A stretch of DNA of 64,000 nucleotides from an uncultured Campylobacter sp. (GCF_938030145.1 NZ_CALHGM010000044.1:1-64000), one strand, 5' to 3'. Shown: positions 29,071 to 38,561, counted from the first letter of the stretch. Numbers and translations: made by a program. The notes: generated by a model from the sequence alone, not told the origin.

Positions 29071-30420
29071 TCACATCCAATCTAAAATTTGCGTGATCTC
29101 GGTGGCGTGAAAAATTTTAAGCCCCTGCGCGTTTTGCGGCTTCATCGGGACGATCGCGTTTTTAAATTTCTGCATCGCGGCTTCTTTCAAGCGCGCATCG
29201 AGGTTGAATATCTCTCTGATCTCGCCGTTTAGGCTCACCTCGCCGATGAAGACGCTTTCTTTGCTGATCGGGCGGTTTTTGAAGCTGCTTACGATCGCCG
29301 CGACGACGGCTAGATCGCACGCCGTTTCGGTGATCTTTACGCCGCCGCTTACGTTTACGAAGACGTCGTATCCTCCAAGCCCGATCTCAAGCTTGCGATC
29401 AAGCAGCGCCAGAAGCATATCGAGGCGGTTTTTATCAAAGCCCGTAGCGCTGCGCTTGGGGTAGCCGCTCTCGCACACGAGCGCTTGGATCTCCACGACG
29501 AGCGCGCGCGTGCCCTCCATCGTGATCGTGATCGCCGAGCCACTTACCGCCTTACCGCGCGTGAAAAATTTACTCGCGACGTCCTTGGCGCTTACGAGCC
29601 CGTGCGGCCCCATCTCGAAAATCCCCACCTCGCTCGTAGCTCCGAAGCGGTTTTTAAAACCGCGCAAAATTCTAAGCTGTTTGCTCGCATCGCCCTCGAA
29701 ATACAGCACCACGTCCACCATATGCTCTAGTATGCGCGGGCCCGCGATCGAGCCGTCCTTGGTGATGTGGCCGATGATGAAGATCGAAATCCCGCGCGCC
29801 TTGGCAAGTCGCATCAGCTCGAACGTGATCTCGCGTACCTGCGTGATAGAGCCCGGCGCAGAGGGAGCCTTGTCACTAAAAAGCGTCTGGATGCTGTCGA
29901 TGACGATAAACTTATAATCCCTGCGCTCCACCTCTTCAAGCACGGCGCCCAGATTTATCTCGGTGAGCAAAAACAGCTGCTCGCTTATCGCGCCCAGCCG
30001 CTGCGCGCGCATTTTGATCTGGCTAGCGCTCTCCTCGCCGCTTACGTAAAGCACCGCGCGGCCGCCGCTTGCTAAATTTGCCGCGATCTTAAGCAGCAGC
30101 GTAGATTTTCCGATGCCGGGGCTGCCGCCGATTAGCACGAGCGAGCCCTCCACGACGCCGCCTCCGAGGACTAAATTTAGCTCGCTATCTTTGGTGTCGA
30201 TGCGCGAAATTTGCTCGATCTGTATCTCGCTGATCGCTTTGGCGCTTGCGGACGAGGCGCGGGCAAGCTCGCCCTCGATCTCTTTTAGCGCTTTTATTTG
30301 AGCGGGCTTGAGCTCGACGAAGCTATCGAATGCGCCGCAGTCGGGGCATCTGCCTAGCCATCTGCTTTGCTGATTGCCGCAGTGCTGGCACTCAAAAATC
30401 GTGGTTTTAATCTTCGCCAT
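29071..30420 (-). CDS. radA: DNA repair protein RadA (Sms)
   Basis: Branch-migration helicase in recombination and transformation. 449 residues: zinc finger CQHCGNQQSRWLGRCPDCG (four Cys, residues 10-29), Walker A GGSPGIGKSTLLLKIA near 88, the RadA-specific KNRFG (GFKNRFGATSEVG), and a C-terminal Lon-protease-like domain (GGVKITETACDLAVVAA). Length and order are normal. A minus-strand -10 box lies about 50 bases upstream of the ATG. In C. jejuni radA sits next to ftsY; here brnQ and other genes separate them. Confidence 0.96.
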   Translation of the reverse strand: MAKIKTTIFECQHCGNQQSRWLGRCPDCGAFDSFVELKPAQIKALKEIEGELARASSASAKAISEIQIEQISRIDTKDSELNLVLGGGVVEGSLVLIGGSPGIGKSTLLLKIAANLASGGRAVLYVSGEESASQIKMRAQRLGAISEQLFLLTEINLGAVLEEVERRDYKFIVIDSIQTLFSDKAPSAPGSITQVREITFELMRLAKARGISIFIIGHITKDGSIAGPRILEHMVDVVLYFEGDASKQLRILRGFKNRFGATSEVGIFEMGPHGLVSAKDVASKFFTRGKAVSGSAITITMEGTRALVVEIQALVCESGYPKRSATGFDKNRLDMLLALLDRKLEIGLGGYDVFVNVSGGVKITETACDLAVVAAIVSSFKNRPISKESVFIGEVSLNGEIREIFNLDARLKEAAMQKFKNAIVPMKPQNAQGLKIFHATEITQILDWM

Positions 30421-30468
30421 CTTTATCCTCGCTCATTTTCGCTTAAATTTAGCCTCAAGCTTTGCGAA

Positions 30469-30474
30469 ATTATA
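30469..30474 (-). promoter_or_regulatory. -10 box of the radA promoter
   Basis: TATAAT on the minus strand in AAGTATAATTTCGC, about 50 bases before the radA ATG. Confidence 0.5.
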
Positions 30475-30590
30475 CTTAAAATTTTTAAAATTTTAGCCGC
30501 CCCGCGCCGCTTGCGAGATCAAAAATCACGGAACAAAGGATTTGCGGCTAAATTTAGGCTAAATTTAAATATGTTTTAAACATTTATAAC

Positions 30591-30596
30591 TATAAT
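30591..30596 (+). promoter_or_regulatory. -10 box of the brnQ promoter
   Basis: TATAAT in AACTATAATACAA, 33 bases before the brnQ ATG, preceded by AT-rich DNA. Divergent from the radA promoter. Confidence 0.6.
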
Positions 30597-30628
30597 ACAA
30601 ATTTCACTTTATTTAAAGAAGGTTTAAG

Positions 30629-31960
30629 ATGAAGGGCAAGCTTAGTAGAAGCCAGTTTTTAACGATATCGCTTACGCTATTTGCGATGTTTTTCGGTGCG
30701 GGAAATTTTATTTTTCCGCCGGGCTTAGGCAAGGATTCCGGACAGAATTTTTATATCGCGATAATGTTTTTTTGCGCTACGGCGGTGCTTCTGCCGGTGC
30801 TCGGCGTCGCAGGCATTGCGCGCGCCAAGGGGCTTCAGAGCCTGGTGCGCCGCATAGATCCCGTGTTTGCGATCGTTTTTACCGCGCTTTTATATCTTAC
30901 GATCGGGCCGCTTTTTGCGATACCGCGCGCGGCGAATATGCCTTTTGACATCGCTATTAAGCCTTTTATTGCGGAAGAGCGTCTTCAAATTTGGCTATTT
31001 GTTTATTCTGCCGCATATTTTGCGCTGAACTATTACATCTGTATGAACCCTTCAAAGCTCGTCGATCTGCTCGGAAAATACCTCACGCCGATACTTTTGG
31101 CGCTTATTTTGCTACTTTTCGGCGCGGGATTTTTATTTCCGATCGGAGGTTTCGTCGCTCCTAGCGGAGAGTATGTCGATCACGCCGCAGCAAAGGGCTT
31201 TGTAGAGGGCTATCAGACGATGGATGCGCTTGCATCGCTGGCATTTGGAATCATCGTAATTAACGCCATTAAAGCAACCGGCGTGAGCGACGAAAAGCAC
31301 CTTGTAACCTCCACGATAAAAGCGGGAATGATGTCGGGCGTCATACTGATGACGATATATTTTATGCTGGGCTATCTGGGCGCGACTTCCGCGGAGCTTT
31401 TCAAAGATGCGCCGAATATCAACGGAGCGGAGCTTCTGTCGCGAGTAAGCGATCATTATTTTGGAAGAATTGGCGTCGTGATCCTAGGCAGTGCGTTTTT
31501 TCTAGCCTGCATCACCACGACGCTGGGTCTTATAAGCTCGGCTAGCGAATACTTCGAAGAGCTTACGAAGGGCAAGATCAAATATAAAACCTGGGCGATC
31601 GCTTGGTGCGTGATCGGCTTTGGAGTCGCAAATTTCGGCCTTACGACCATCATCAAAGGCTCCATCCCCGTGCTCGTCGCCATCTATCCGATCTCGATCA
31701 TGCTGATAATCCTCTCGCTGATTAATCCGTGGATCGATTCGAGCAAGTTGATTTACCGCGCCTGCGTCTATGTTTGCGTCGTCGAGGGCGTCATAAACGG
31801 ACTTGATATTTTGGGGATTTCGGTGCCGCTTGTGACGTCGTTTGTGAAGATGATGCCGTTTTACGACTCGATGCTCGGCTGGATCGTGCCTAGCACCTTG
31901 ACCTTCGCCGTGACCTACGTGCTGCATCTGATCTTTGAAAAAAGAGACGATAGCTTTTAA
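30629..31960 (+). CDS. brnQ: Branched-chain amino acid:cation symporter
   Basis: Inner-membrane LIVCS-family carrier for leucine, isoleucine and valine. A 443-residue protein with about 12 membrane segments. Characteristic N-terminus LFAMFFGAGNFIFPPGLGKD (residues 17-36) and TIGPLFAIPRAANMPFDIAI. AAGAAGG precedes the ATG, and a clear TATAAT lies upstream. It is a single-gene unit divergent from radA. Confidence 0.95.
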   Translation: MKGKLSRSQFLTISLTLFAMFFGAGNFIFPPGLGKDSGQNFYIAIMFFCATAVLLPVLGVAGIARAKGLQSLVRRIDPVFAIVFTALLYLTIGPLFAIPRAANMPFDIAIKPFIAEERLQIWLFVYSAAYFALNYYICMNPSKLVDLLGKYLTPILLALILLLFGAGFLFPIGGFVAPSGEYVDHAAAKGFVEGYQTMDALASLAFGIIVINAIKATGVSDEKHLVTSTIKAGMMSGVILMTIYFMLGYLGATSAELFKDAPNINGAELLSRVSDHYFGRIGVVILGSAFFLACITTTLGLISSASEYFEELTKGKIKYKTWAIAWCVIGFGVANFGLTTIIKGSIPVLVAIYPISIMLIILSLINPWIDSSKLIYRACVYVCVVEGVINGLDILGISVPLVTSFVKMMPFYDSMLGWIVPSTLTFAVTYVLHLIFEKRDDSF

Positions 31961-32148
31961 ATTTAAGAGCTATTTTAAAATTTAGCCGGGCTCTACGGGG
32001 CTCGGCACACTTTTAAATTTTAATTCGTCGCCGAATTTAATCTCACATATTTTTTACTGGAATTTTGACATATAAAATAAGTCGCCTTCAAAATTTTAAC
32101 CTAAATTTACGCTAAAATTATCAAAATAAAATCGCAAAAGGAAATAAG

Positions 32149-33636
32149 ATGGATAAACGAGACGAGGCGCTAAATCTGGCGCGAGATTTCGAACGCGACG
32201 GCTTTAGTATGCCTGATTTATACGAGCGGTTTTGGCGGCTACAAGGCGACGAGACGGCGTATTTTACGCTAGCGGACAGCCTGCTGCGCGGGCGGATGGA
32301 CGGCCGCACGCTGCTAAAGGACGCTCTGGGCTATGTAGGCAAGGAGGATTTTAAAGCTCTGATCGCCACGGCGGTTGAAATTTTGCGCGAAGAAGCAGCA
32401 GGGTGGCGCAAAACCCAACAGGACGAAAGCGCGGCGCAGACGGGAGAGAATGCACGCTCGGCGCGGGCAGACGAAAGCGCAAGCAGAAATGCGCGGCAAC
32501 GCGGCAGAGACGAAAAGAGCGCGCGCTGGAAAAACGCCGAAGAGGTCATCATCATGGCAAGTCTCGAGTTCGCGCCGTTTTTGCACCCGTATCTGGGCGA
32601 GCTTTTTAAATTGCAGCCGAACGAGAGCGCGTATTACGCGGAGTATCCGTGGCGCGGGCTTAGTTACGAGAGCTCGCAAATCTGGCGCGAGAAGCTTGCG
32701 GATCCGCAGACGAGCAAAGACGATAAACAAAAAATTTTTAGCTGCCTGTTGCAAACCCGCGATCCGCGAAACGTAAAATTTGCCTGCGAGTTCGCGCTTG
32801 CGGAGAATTTTTTCGATCGCCCGTGCGATTTGCTCGAATATATAGGCTACTGGCTGGAGGCCGTGGGATTTACTTTTGAGCGAACTAAATTTGACGCAGA
32901 CGAAGCTTGCGCCGATAAATCACAAAAAGCGCCGAACGATGAAATTTGCTTTGGCGGCGATAAATTCAGGCTCAAAAGATACTGCAGCCAGCGCGTGTAT
33001 CACATAATCTTTCCGCGCGGCTATTTCGGCGCTCCCTATGCGGCGCATCTGGCGAAGCATCATCCGACCTGGCGGTTTGAGGGCGGCAAGGCGGGATATA
33101 GGCTCGGCGGGGTTTTGGATGAGGCGGACGGCGATGCGCAAAATCCGCTATTTCATCTCATCACGCTTGATCCGCTGCCCCGTGACTTGCCCGTGCGATC
33201 GCTGCCGCGCCTAAGCCTCGCCGCGCATGTTAGAGAGATAAACGAAGGAGAGATAGTCTTTTACGAGCACGACGCGCAGGGTATGCCGCGACGTATCGGC
33301 GAAAGGACGCAGGTGGAATACGCCTTTGACGAACCGATAAAGGAGTGCGAAGTAACACTTACGCCCACGCCGGCGCGCTGGGCGGCTCAGGACTGGGGGA
33401 TGTCAAACAGCAGACAAAATCTTGCGCGCATCGGCGGCGAGCCCTCGTGGATACAGGGCGCCTCGGTGCCGACGTGCCCTATATGCGGCGAAAAGATGGA
33501 GTTTTTGATGCAGCTTGACAGCGAGCTTCCAAGCTGCGAGCAAGGCGGCGAGGTATATTTCGGCAGCGGCGGGATTTTATATGTATTTTGGTGCGAGCGG
33601 ACGCGGGTGAGCGCGTTTTTTATGCAGTGCACGTGA
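32149..33636 (+). CDS. DUF1963-domain (YwqG-like) protein
   Basis: A 495-residue cytoplasmic protein. The C-terminal part (about 400-495) has the DUF1963 pattern: RIGGEPSWIQ, a zinc-like CPICGEKMEFLMQLDSE, and YFGSGGILYVFWCE. Function of this family is unknown. Residues 1-75 and 130-330 are helical and unassigned. Residues 80-128 are a low-complexity Ala/Arg/Ser/Glu-rich insert, one of many such inserts in this window. AAAAGGAAATAAG precedes the ATG. The last 80 bases of the gene are copied again 560 bases downstream. Confidence 0.8.
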   Translation: MDKRDEALNLARDFERDGFSMPDLYERFWRLQGDETAYFTLADSLLRGRMDGRTLLKDALGYVGKEDFKALIATAVEILREEAAGWRKTQQDESAAQTGENARSARADESASRNARQRGRDEKSARWKNAEEVIIMASLEFAPFLHPYLGELFKLQPNESAYYAEYPWRGLSYESSQIWREKLADPQTSKDDKQKIFSCLLQTRDPRNVKFACEFALAENFFDRPCDLLEYIGYWLEAVGFTFERTKFDADEACADKSQKAPNDEICFGGDKFRLKRYCSQRVYHIIFPRGYFGAPYAAHLAKHHPTWRFEGGKAGYRLGGVLDEADGDAQNPLFHLITLDPLPRDLPVRSLPRLSLAAHVREINEGEIVFYEHDAQGMPRRIGERTQVEYAFDEPIKECEVTLTPTPARWAAQDWGMSNSRQNLARIGGEPSWIQGASVPTCPICGEKMEFLMQLDSELPSCEQGGEVYFGSGGILYVFWCERTRVSAFFMQCT

Positions 33637-34206
33637 GTAAAATTTAAGAAAAACGCAAATGGACGGACGGATGATCACGGCGAAAATAAAAAGAAGGGGC
33701 GGTATTTGGTATTTTGACGATTATTTTAAGTCGCTTCGCAAGAATGAAAACGAAATAGCAAAGCCTATCAGGCAGTTCGTCTTGGATCCGAAAAGGTATC
33801 TGTTTAATGCGAAAGAAACCCTTCACGACGCCATTTTGACTAAATTTAAATTTGGCATTTTAAAAAACGAAGATAGACTGACGATGAAATTTTTATCGCC
33901 CTACCGAGATAGAAATTTTAAATTTATTTTCAAAAACGTCCTAGCCGTCCGCTTTAAAACGGACGACAAGAGCTTTAAAAATAACGATCTGATAGTTCAT
34001 CAATTTTCGCTAAAGCGAGGAGGCGTTTGCGAGTATTATTTTATCTTTGCGAGCGGACAGAGGATAGCCGTGAAATTTAAGCGGCTTGAGATCATTGAGG
34101 AATTCTTATAAGCGCGCTGCTTTGCGGGCGGCGGGATTTTATATGTATTTTGGTGCGAGCGGACGCGGGCGAGCGCGTTTTTATGCGGTGCGTGAGCTAA
34201 AATTTT
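33566..34206 (+). repeat. 80-bp direct duplication flanking a small orphan gene
   Basis: The 3' end of the DUF1963 gene (33566-33646, starting GCGGCGGGATTTTATATG) recurs at 34128-34206 with few changes: one T lost from a T-run, two bases lost near the stop and a few substitutions. The copies bracket the gene at 33659-34111. The pattern fits tandem duplication of a gene pair followed by loss of most of one copy, or insertion of the orphan next to a duplicated tail. Confidence 0.8.
33659..34111 (+). CDS. Unknown small basic protein between duplicated tails
   Basis: A 150-residue protein, Lys/Arg/Phe-rich, beginning MDGRMITAKIKRRGGIWYFD and ending RLEIIEEFL. No signal peptide or membrane helix; predicted beta-rich and soluble. 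No family recognised. The ribosome binding site is poor at either ATG (33659 or 33671). It is more AT-rich than the DUF1963 gene 22 bases upstream. Its placement between two copies of the DUF1963 3' end suggests an exchangeable accessory gene. Confidence 0.65.
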   Translation: MDGRMITAKIKRRGGIWYFDDYFKSLRKNENEIAKPIRQFVLDPKRYLFNAKETLHDAILTKFKFGILKNEDRLTMKFLSPYRDRNFKFIFKNVLAVRFKTDDKSFKNNDLIVHQFSLKRGGVCEYYFIFASGQRIAVKFKRLEIIEEFL

Positions 34207-34340
34207 GCAAAATCCTAAACGAAAATCGTAAAATTCTAAGTAAAATTTATTCTAAGATAATAAAGCGGCAAAATTTACCGAGTATTTCAGCGCGTAAAAT
34301 TTAAACTTGTTCGGCGAGAATATCTAAATTTACGCAGAGC

Positions 34341-35204
34341 CTAAGCGTAAATTCCCTCTACAAGCGTTTCTACGAACTCATTCGAGTTAAATTCCGCCAA
34401 ATCCTCCATCCGCTCGCCCACACCGACGAAAAGTATCGGCAGCCGCAGCTCGCGCGCTATGGCGAAAAGTGCGCCGCCTTTGGGCGTGCCGTCGAGCTTC
34501 GTAATGATGATGCCGTCGAGCTTCACGATCTCATTGAACGCCCTGGCTTGCGCGACGCTGTGATTGCCCTGAGTGGCGTCAAGCACGATGATCTTGCGGT
34601 GCGGCGCGCCGCTTTTTGCGCGATCACATATTCGCACGATCTTCTCTAACTCCGCGGCTAAATTTTTCTGGTTTTGCAGACGCCCTGCGGTGTCGATTAG
34701 GACGCGATCAATGTTTTTGGCACTAGCTGAGCTAACGGTGTCAAACGCCACAGCAGCGGGATCGTGCCCCTGCGCGGTCGCTACGATCGGTAGATTTAGA
34801 ATTTGCGCCCATTTGCGCAGCTGCTCGACCGCGCCGGCGCGAAAGGTATCGCATGCGCCTAAAATCACGCTTTGGCCGCTATTTTTATATAAATTTGCAA
34901 GCTTTGCAGTTGTCGTAGTTTTGCCCGCGCCGTTTACGCCGATGATGAGCTCTACGAACGGCTTCTCATCCACGGCTTTAGCGATCTCGTAATCGAAATA
35001 GTTCTTCAAAACGCCCTTGAGATCATCTTTTGCGACTAGCTTTTTTGTGGGCAGCTTTTCTAAAATTTCCTCTACAAGCTCGTAGCCTACGTCGGCTTCA
35101 AGCAGTATCTCTTCTAAAATTTCTTTTGAAATTTTATCCTCGCCCTTTGCACCTCGCATCGCGCCTATGGTCTTGCTAAGCCCTTTTTTAAAAAATTCGA
35201 ACAT
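34341..35204 (-). CDS. ftsY: Signal recognition particle receptor FtsY
   Basis: GTPase that receives SRP-ribosome complexes at the membrane. A 287-residue protein containing only the NG domains, without the long acidic A domain of E. coli; short forms are usual in this group. G motifs: GVNGAGKTTTTAKLA, DTFRAGAVEQLRKW, DTAGRLQNQKN and TKLDGTPKGGA. Its ATG overlaps the stop of the thioredoxin gene by one base (TGATG). Same order as C. jejuni. Confidence 0.97.
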   Translation of the reverse strand: MFEFFKKGLSKTIGAMRGAKGEDKISKEILEEILLEADVGYELVEEILEKLPTKKLVAKDDLKGVLKNYFDYEIAKAVDEKPFVELIIGVNGAGKTTTTAKLANLYKNSGQSVILGACDTFRAGAVEQLRKWAQILNLPIVATAQGHDPAAVAFDTVSSASAKNIDRVLIDTAGRLQNQKNLAAELEKIVRICDRAKSGAPHRKIIVLDATQGNHSVAQARAFNEIVKLDGIIITKLDGTPKGGALFAIARELRLPILFVGVGERMEDLAEFNSNEFVETLVEGIYA

Positions 35205-35785
35205 CAGAAAATTTTCTCCAATTCGGTCATTAAAATTTCTTCCGGTATCAGCCCGAAATACTGCGCGCTAAACTCGCCCTTTTCGTCGTAGATCGCCATA
35301 TACGGCACTTCGTTTATGCCGCCTAGCGCCTTTGTAAAAAAGTCCGTCCCTTCGCCGTAAGCGATCGCGTAATTTACTTCGTGTGCGCTTGCATAATTTT
35401 TTGCATCGTCTAAATTTGCATCACCGATCATCACGCCGATGATATCAAGCTTGCCGGAGTAGGCTTGTTTGGCGGCATTTAGTGCGCTTACCTGCACGGC
35501 GCAGGCGTCGCACCACGGCGTAAAAAACGCAAATAGCGTCACGGTGGAGTTGTTATCGATATGAAAGCCTTGCTTTGTCTTTTGCATATTTAAAATTTTG
35601 TCGTTACTTAGCTGAAGTGTAAAAGGAGCGGTATAATCGACCTGGATTACGGCTTCGGTTTCGGACTGCGGCTGCGTGGCGTTGGCCTCGGTCGGGGTAT
35701 CGCTTGATTTTTTATCCTCATCATCGCCGCAACCCGCAAGAAATAAAACAGCCGTAAAAAGTGCTAGAAAAAAACGAAATTTCAT
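35204..35785 (-). CDS. Thioredoxin-fold lipoprotein (TlpA-like)
   Basis: A 193-residue exported thiol-disulfide protein. Signal peptide with lipobox LFLAGC (Cys near 19), an acidic Ser/Thr linker, then a thioredoxin fold with the redox motif WCDAC in FFTPWCDACAVQVSAL and the cis-Pro loop INEVPYMAIYD. It probably reduces or isomerises periplasmic disulfides. It is translationally coupled to ftsY, as in C. jejuni. A minus-strand TATAAT lies 27 bases upstream. Confidence 0.9.
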   Translation of the reverse strand: MKFRFFLALFTAVLFLAGCGDDEDKKSSDTPTEANATQPQSETEAVIQVDYTAPFTLQLSNDKILNMQKTKQGFHIDNNSTVTLFAFFTPWCDACAVQVSALNAAKQAYSGKLDIIGVMIGDANLDDAKNYASAHEVNYAIAYGEGTDFFTKALGGINEVPYMAIYDEKGEFSAQYFGLIPEEILMTELEKIF

Positions 35786-35811
35786 AATAAACCTTAAAAT
35801 TTAATCGCAAG

Positions 35812-35817
35812 ATTATA
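35812..35817 (-). promoter_or_regulatory. -10 box of the thioredoxin-ftsY operon
   Basis: TATAAT on the minus strand (ATTATA at 35812-35817 on the plus strand), 27 bases before the ATG at 35785. The divergent fthC likely uses TAAAAT near 35828. Confidence 0.55.
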
Positions 35818-35865
35818 CAAAAACTAGCTAAAATAAGCGTTAAAATTTTATAAAAGGCTTAAGCT

Positions 35866-36483
35866 ATGCAAAAGAATGAATTTAGAGCAATTTGCAAATC
35901 GCGTCTAAAATCTCACACCGCGCGAGCGGCTAGATGCGAGCATTACGCACTTTTATGGCGGCTGGAGCGGCTGATAAAATTTTTAAAAGCGCGTAAAATT
36001 TTGATATTTTTGCCGATGAGCTACGAGCCGAACGTTTTGATTTTAAGAAAAAAGCTATCAAAAAGCTGCGAATTTTACGTTCCGTTTATGGTGGATATTA
36101 GCTTAAAAATGGTAAGATTGCGCCAGCCTTTTAAAATTTCACGCTTTGGATTGCGCCAGACACTTCCGCAAAACGAGTATTTTAAAAAGGTCGATCTAGC
36201 CGTGGTTTCAGCTATCGGAGTGGATGGCGCAATGGCTAGAATAGGACATGGGAAAGGATTTTACGATATGTTTTTTTCAGGTCTGAAGCTTAAGCCCGCA
36301 ATTGCGTTCGTGAGTATAAAAGACTGCTTTTGCAGCGAAATTTTATCGCTTGATCACGACGTAAAGGGCGATTTTTACATAACTCCGAGCCAAAATTACC
36401 TAAAAAGAGGAAAGTATGATAGAGATTTTAATCGCCTTGTGCGCTATTGCGGTGGGCGCTGGCATAGGATACTTAGTAGCTAG
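35866..36483 (+). CDS. fthC: 5-formyltetrahydrofolate cyclo-ligase
   Basis: Converts 5-formyl-THF to 5,10-methenyl-THF with ATP in the cytoplasm. 205 residues with the phosphate-binding motif RIGHGKGFYDMFF near 124 and the substrate segment IFLPMSYEPNV near 46. The N-terminal Lys/Arg-rich helix is typical. The gene runs 68 bases into rny; its last 22 or so residues are therefore read from the rny start region in another frame and are probably dispensable. Order fthC-rny is as in C. jejuni. Confidence 0.85.
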   Translation: MQKNEFRAICKSRLKSHTARAARCEHYALLWRLERLIKFLKARKILIFLPMSYEPNVLILRKKLSKSCEFYVPFMVDISLKMVRLRQPFKISRFGLRQTLPQNEYFKKVDLAVVSAIGVDGAMARIGHGKGFYDMFFSGLKLKPAIAFVSIKDCFCSEILSLDHDVKGDFYITPSQNYLKRGKYDRDFNRLVRYCGGRWHRILSS

Positions 36484-37969
36484 AAAGATTAATAACGCCA
36501 ATTACGATTTCTTCGTCGAACAAGCCAAAGCTAAAGCCAAAGCGATAGAATTTGAAGCCGAGGGCATCTTGCGAAATTCTAAAATTTCGGTGCAGGAAGC
36601 CGAGTTTGAAGCGAAGAAAAAATACGAAGATAAAGCAAGCAAACTGCAGAAGGAATTTAACGTTAAATTTGACGAGCTCGGCAAAAAGGAGCACGCGCTT
36701 CTAACCGAGCAAGAGATTTTAAAAGACAGCAAAAAAGAGCTCGAAAGCGCCAAAAAAGAGGCGAAATTCCTCTACGAAGAGGGCTCAAATTTAAAGAAAA
36801 GCTATGAAGAGAAGCTAGCTGAAGCGCTTAAAGTTTTGGAGCGCGTGGCGGGCTTTACGCAGGACGAGGCGCGCGCGCAGGTGCTTAAGAAAGTCGAGGA
36901 GCAAAGCCGCACCGACATCGCTCACATCGTGCGAAAATATGAAGAGGAAGCCAAAAAAGAGGCGCGAAAAAAAGCGAATTATATTTTGGCGCAGGCCACG
37001 TCGCGCTTCGCGGGCGAGTTTGCGGCAGAGCGACTTATCAACGTTGTAAATATCAAAAACGACGAGCTTAAAGGCCGTATCATCGGCAAGGAGGGGCGTA
37101 ACATAAAGGCGCTTGAGATGACTCTTGGCGTGGACGTCATCATCGACGATACCCCGAATGCGATCATCGTAAGCTCACATAATCTCTACCGCCGCGCCAT
37201 CGCCGTTCGCGTTATCGAAACTCTTATCGAGGATGGCAGAATTCAACCTGCGCGCATCGAGGATATCTACAAAAAAGTAAGCGACGAATTTGAAGCTAGT
37301 ATCGCCGAAGAGGGCGAAAATATCGTAATGGATCTAGGTCTTAGTAAAATTCACCCCGAAATTTTAAAACTCATCGGCAAGCTTAAATTTCGCGCCAGCT
37401 ACGGACAGAATGCCCTTGCGCATAGCCTTGAGGTTGCGCATCTTGCGGGCATCATCGCTGCAGAAACGGGCGGGGATCAAAAGCTAGCCAAGCGAGCAGG
37501 CCTGCTTCACGACATCGGCAAGGCGCTAACTCACGAGTACGAGGGTTCGCACGTAGATCTGGGCGCTGAGGTTTGTCGCCGCTACAAAGAGCATCCGGTA
37601 GTTATAAACGCTATCTACGCCCACCACGGCCACGAGGAGGCTACCAGTGTGGAAAGCGCCGCAGTCTGTGCCGCAGACGCGCTAAGTGCTGCGCGCCCAG
37701 GCGCTAGACGAGAGGTGCTAGAAAGCTATCTAAAGCGCGTTAGCGATATCGAAGCGATCGCGATGAGCAAAACGGGCGTCAAGCAAGCCTACGCGATCAA
37801 CGCAGGTCGCGAAATCCGCGTTATCGCAAACGCCAAGCTTATGAACGACGACGAAGCGGTTTTGGTCGCTAAAGAGATCGCCTCTGATATCCAAGACAAG
37901 GTTCAATTCCCAGGCGAGATCAAGGTTAACGTCATACGCGAGCTTCGCGCGGTCGAGATAGCCAAATAA
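36416..37969 (+). CDS. rny: Ribonuclease Y
   Basis: Membrane-anchored endoribonuclease that starts mRNA decay. A 517-residue protein: N-terminal membrane helix (IEILIALCAIAVGAGIGYLV), a long coiled coil rich in Lys/Glu (residues 30-200), a KH RNA-binding domain (GRIIGKEGRNIKALE near 222) and an HD phosphohydrolase domain with LLHDIGKALTHEYEGSHVDLG near 363. AGAGGAAAG precedes the ATG, inside fthC. Confidence 0.97.
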   Translation: MIEILIALCAIAVGAGIGYLVARKINNANYDFFVEQAKAKAKAIEFEAEGILRNSKISVQEAEFEAKKKYEDKASKLQKEFNVKFDELGKKEHALLTEQEILKDSKKELESAKKEAKFLYEEGSNLKKSYEEKLAEALKVLERVAGFTQDEARAQVLKKVEEQSRTDIAHIVRKYEEEAKKEARKKANYILAQATSRFAGEFAAERLINVVNIKNDELKGRIIGKEGRNIKALEMTLGVDVIIDDTPNAIIVSSHNLYRRAIAVRVIETLIEDGRIQPARIEDIYKKVSDEFEASIAEEGENIVMDLGLSKIHPEILKLIGKLKFRASYGQNALAHSLEVAHLAGIIAAETGGDQKLAKRAGLLHDIGKALTHEYEGSHVDLGAEVCRRYKEHPVVINAIYAHHGHEEATSVESAAVCAADALSAARPGARREVLESYLKRVSDIEAIAMSKTGVKQAYAINAGREIRVIANAKLMNDDEAVLVAKEIASDIQDKVQFPGEIKVNVIRELRAVEIAK

Positions 37970-37979
37970 GGAGTATGAA

Positions 37980-38561
37980 ATGAAAAAATTTATAATCGCT
38001 TTATTTTTGCTTTTTAACGCGGCATTTGCCGATGATGAGCTCATCATCAACAGCGCAAGCGCCTATTCGTCGGTAATGCGCACAAACTCGCAGTACAAAT
38101 ATCTAGCGCAGCAAGCCCGCGCGATAGTGATCTTTCCGAGCGTCAAAAAGCTGGGCTTCATCATAGGCGGAATGTATGGTGAGGGGATCATTATCTATAA
38201 TAACGACGGCGCGCGCAGCGTAAGCGGCGCTGAGATCAGCAGCGCCAGCGTAGGACTTCAGATCGGCTACGAGGATAATTATCTAGTTATTTTCGTAATG
38301 CATGACGACGTTATCCAAAAAATGCGAAATTCCCAAATCACGCTCTCGGGCGATGCGACGGCAGTTGCAGGTAACTACAGCGCCGATTCTGGCTCGTTAG
38401 ACGTGCTAAATCAAGATATGTACGTCTTTACGAATAAAGGTGGGCTGTTTGCGGGAGTGAGCCTGGGCGGTTCGGTGCTGGAGACCAAAAATGACCGCGC
38501 TTTTGATCCAAATACCGAGGGCTATGCGCTTTTGATGCGAGTAATCGGCGCAGATGAGTAA
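37980..38561 (+). CDS. SYLF (Ysc84) domain lipid-binding protein
   Basis: A 193-residue exported protein: signal peptide MKKFIIALFLLFNAAFA, then a SYLF domain with ARAIVIFPSVKKLGFIIGG and GGLFAGVSLGGSVLETK. SYLF domains bind phosphoinositides in eukaryotes; the bacterial role is unclear, probably in the periplasm or outer membrane. AAGGAGTATGAA gives the ribosome binding site ten bases after the rny stop, so it is likely cotranscribed with rny. Confidence 0.9.
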   Translation: MKKFIIALFLLFNAAFADDELIINSASAYSSVMRTNSQYKYLAQQARAIVIFPSVKKLGFIIGGMYGEGIIIYNNDGARSVSGAEISSASVGLQIGYEDNYLVIFVMHDDVIQKMRNSQITLSGDATAVAGNYSADSGSLDVLNQDMYVFTNKGGLFAGVSLGGSVLETKNDRAFDPNTEGYALLMRVIGADE

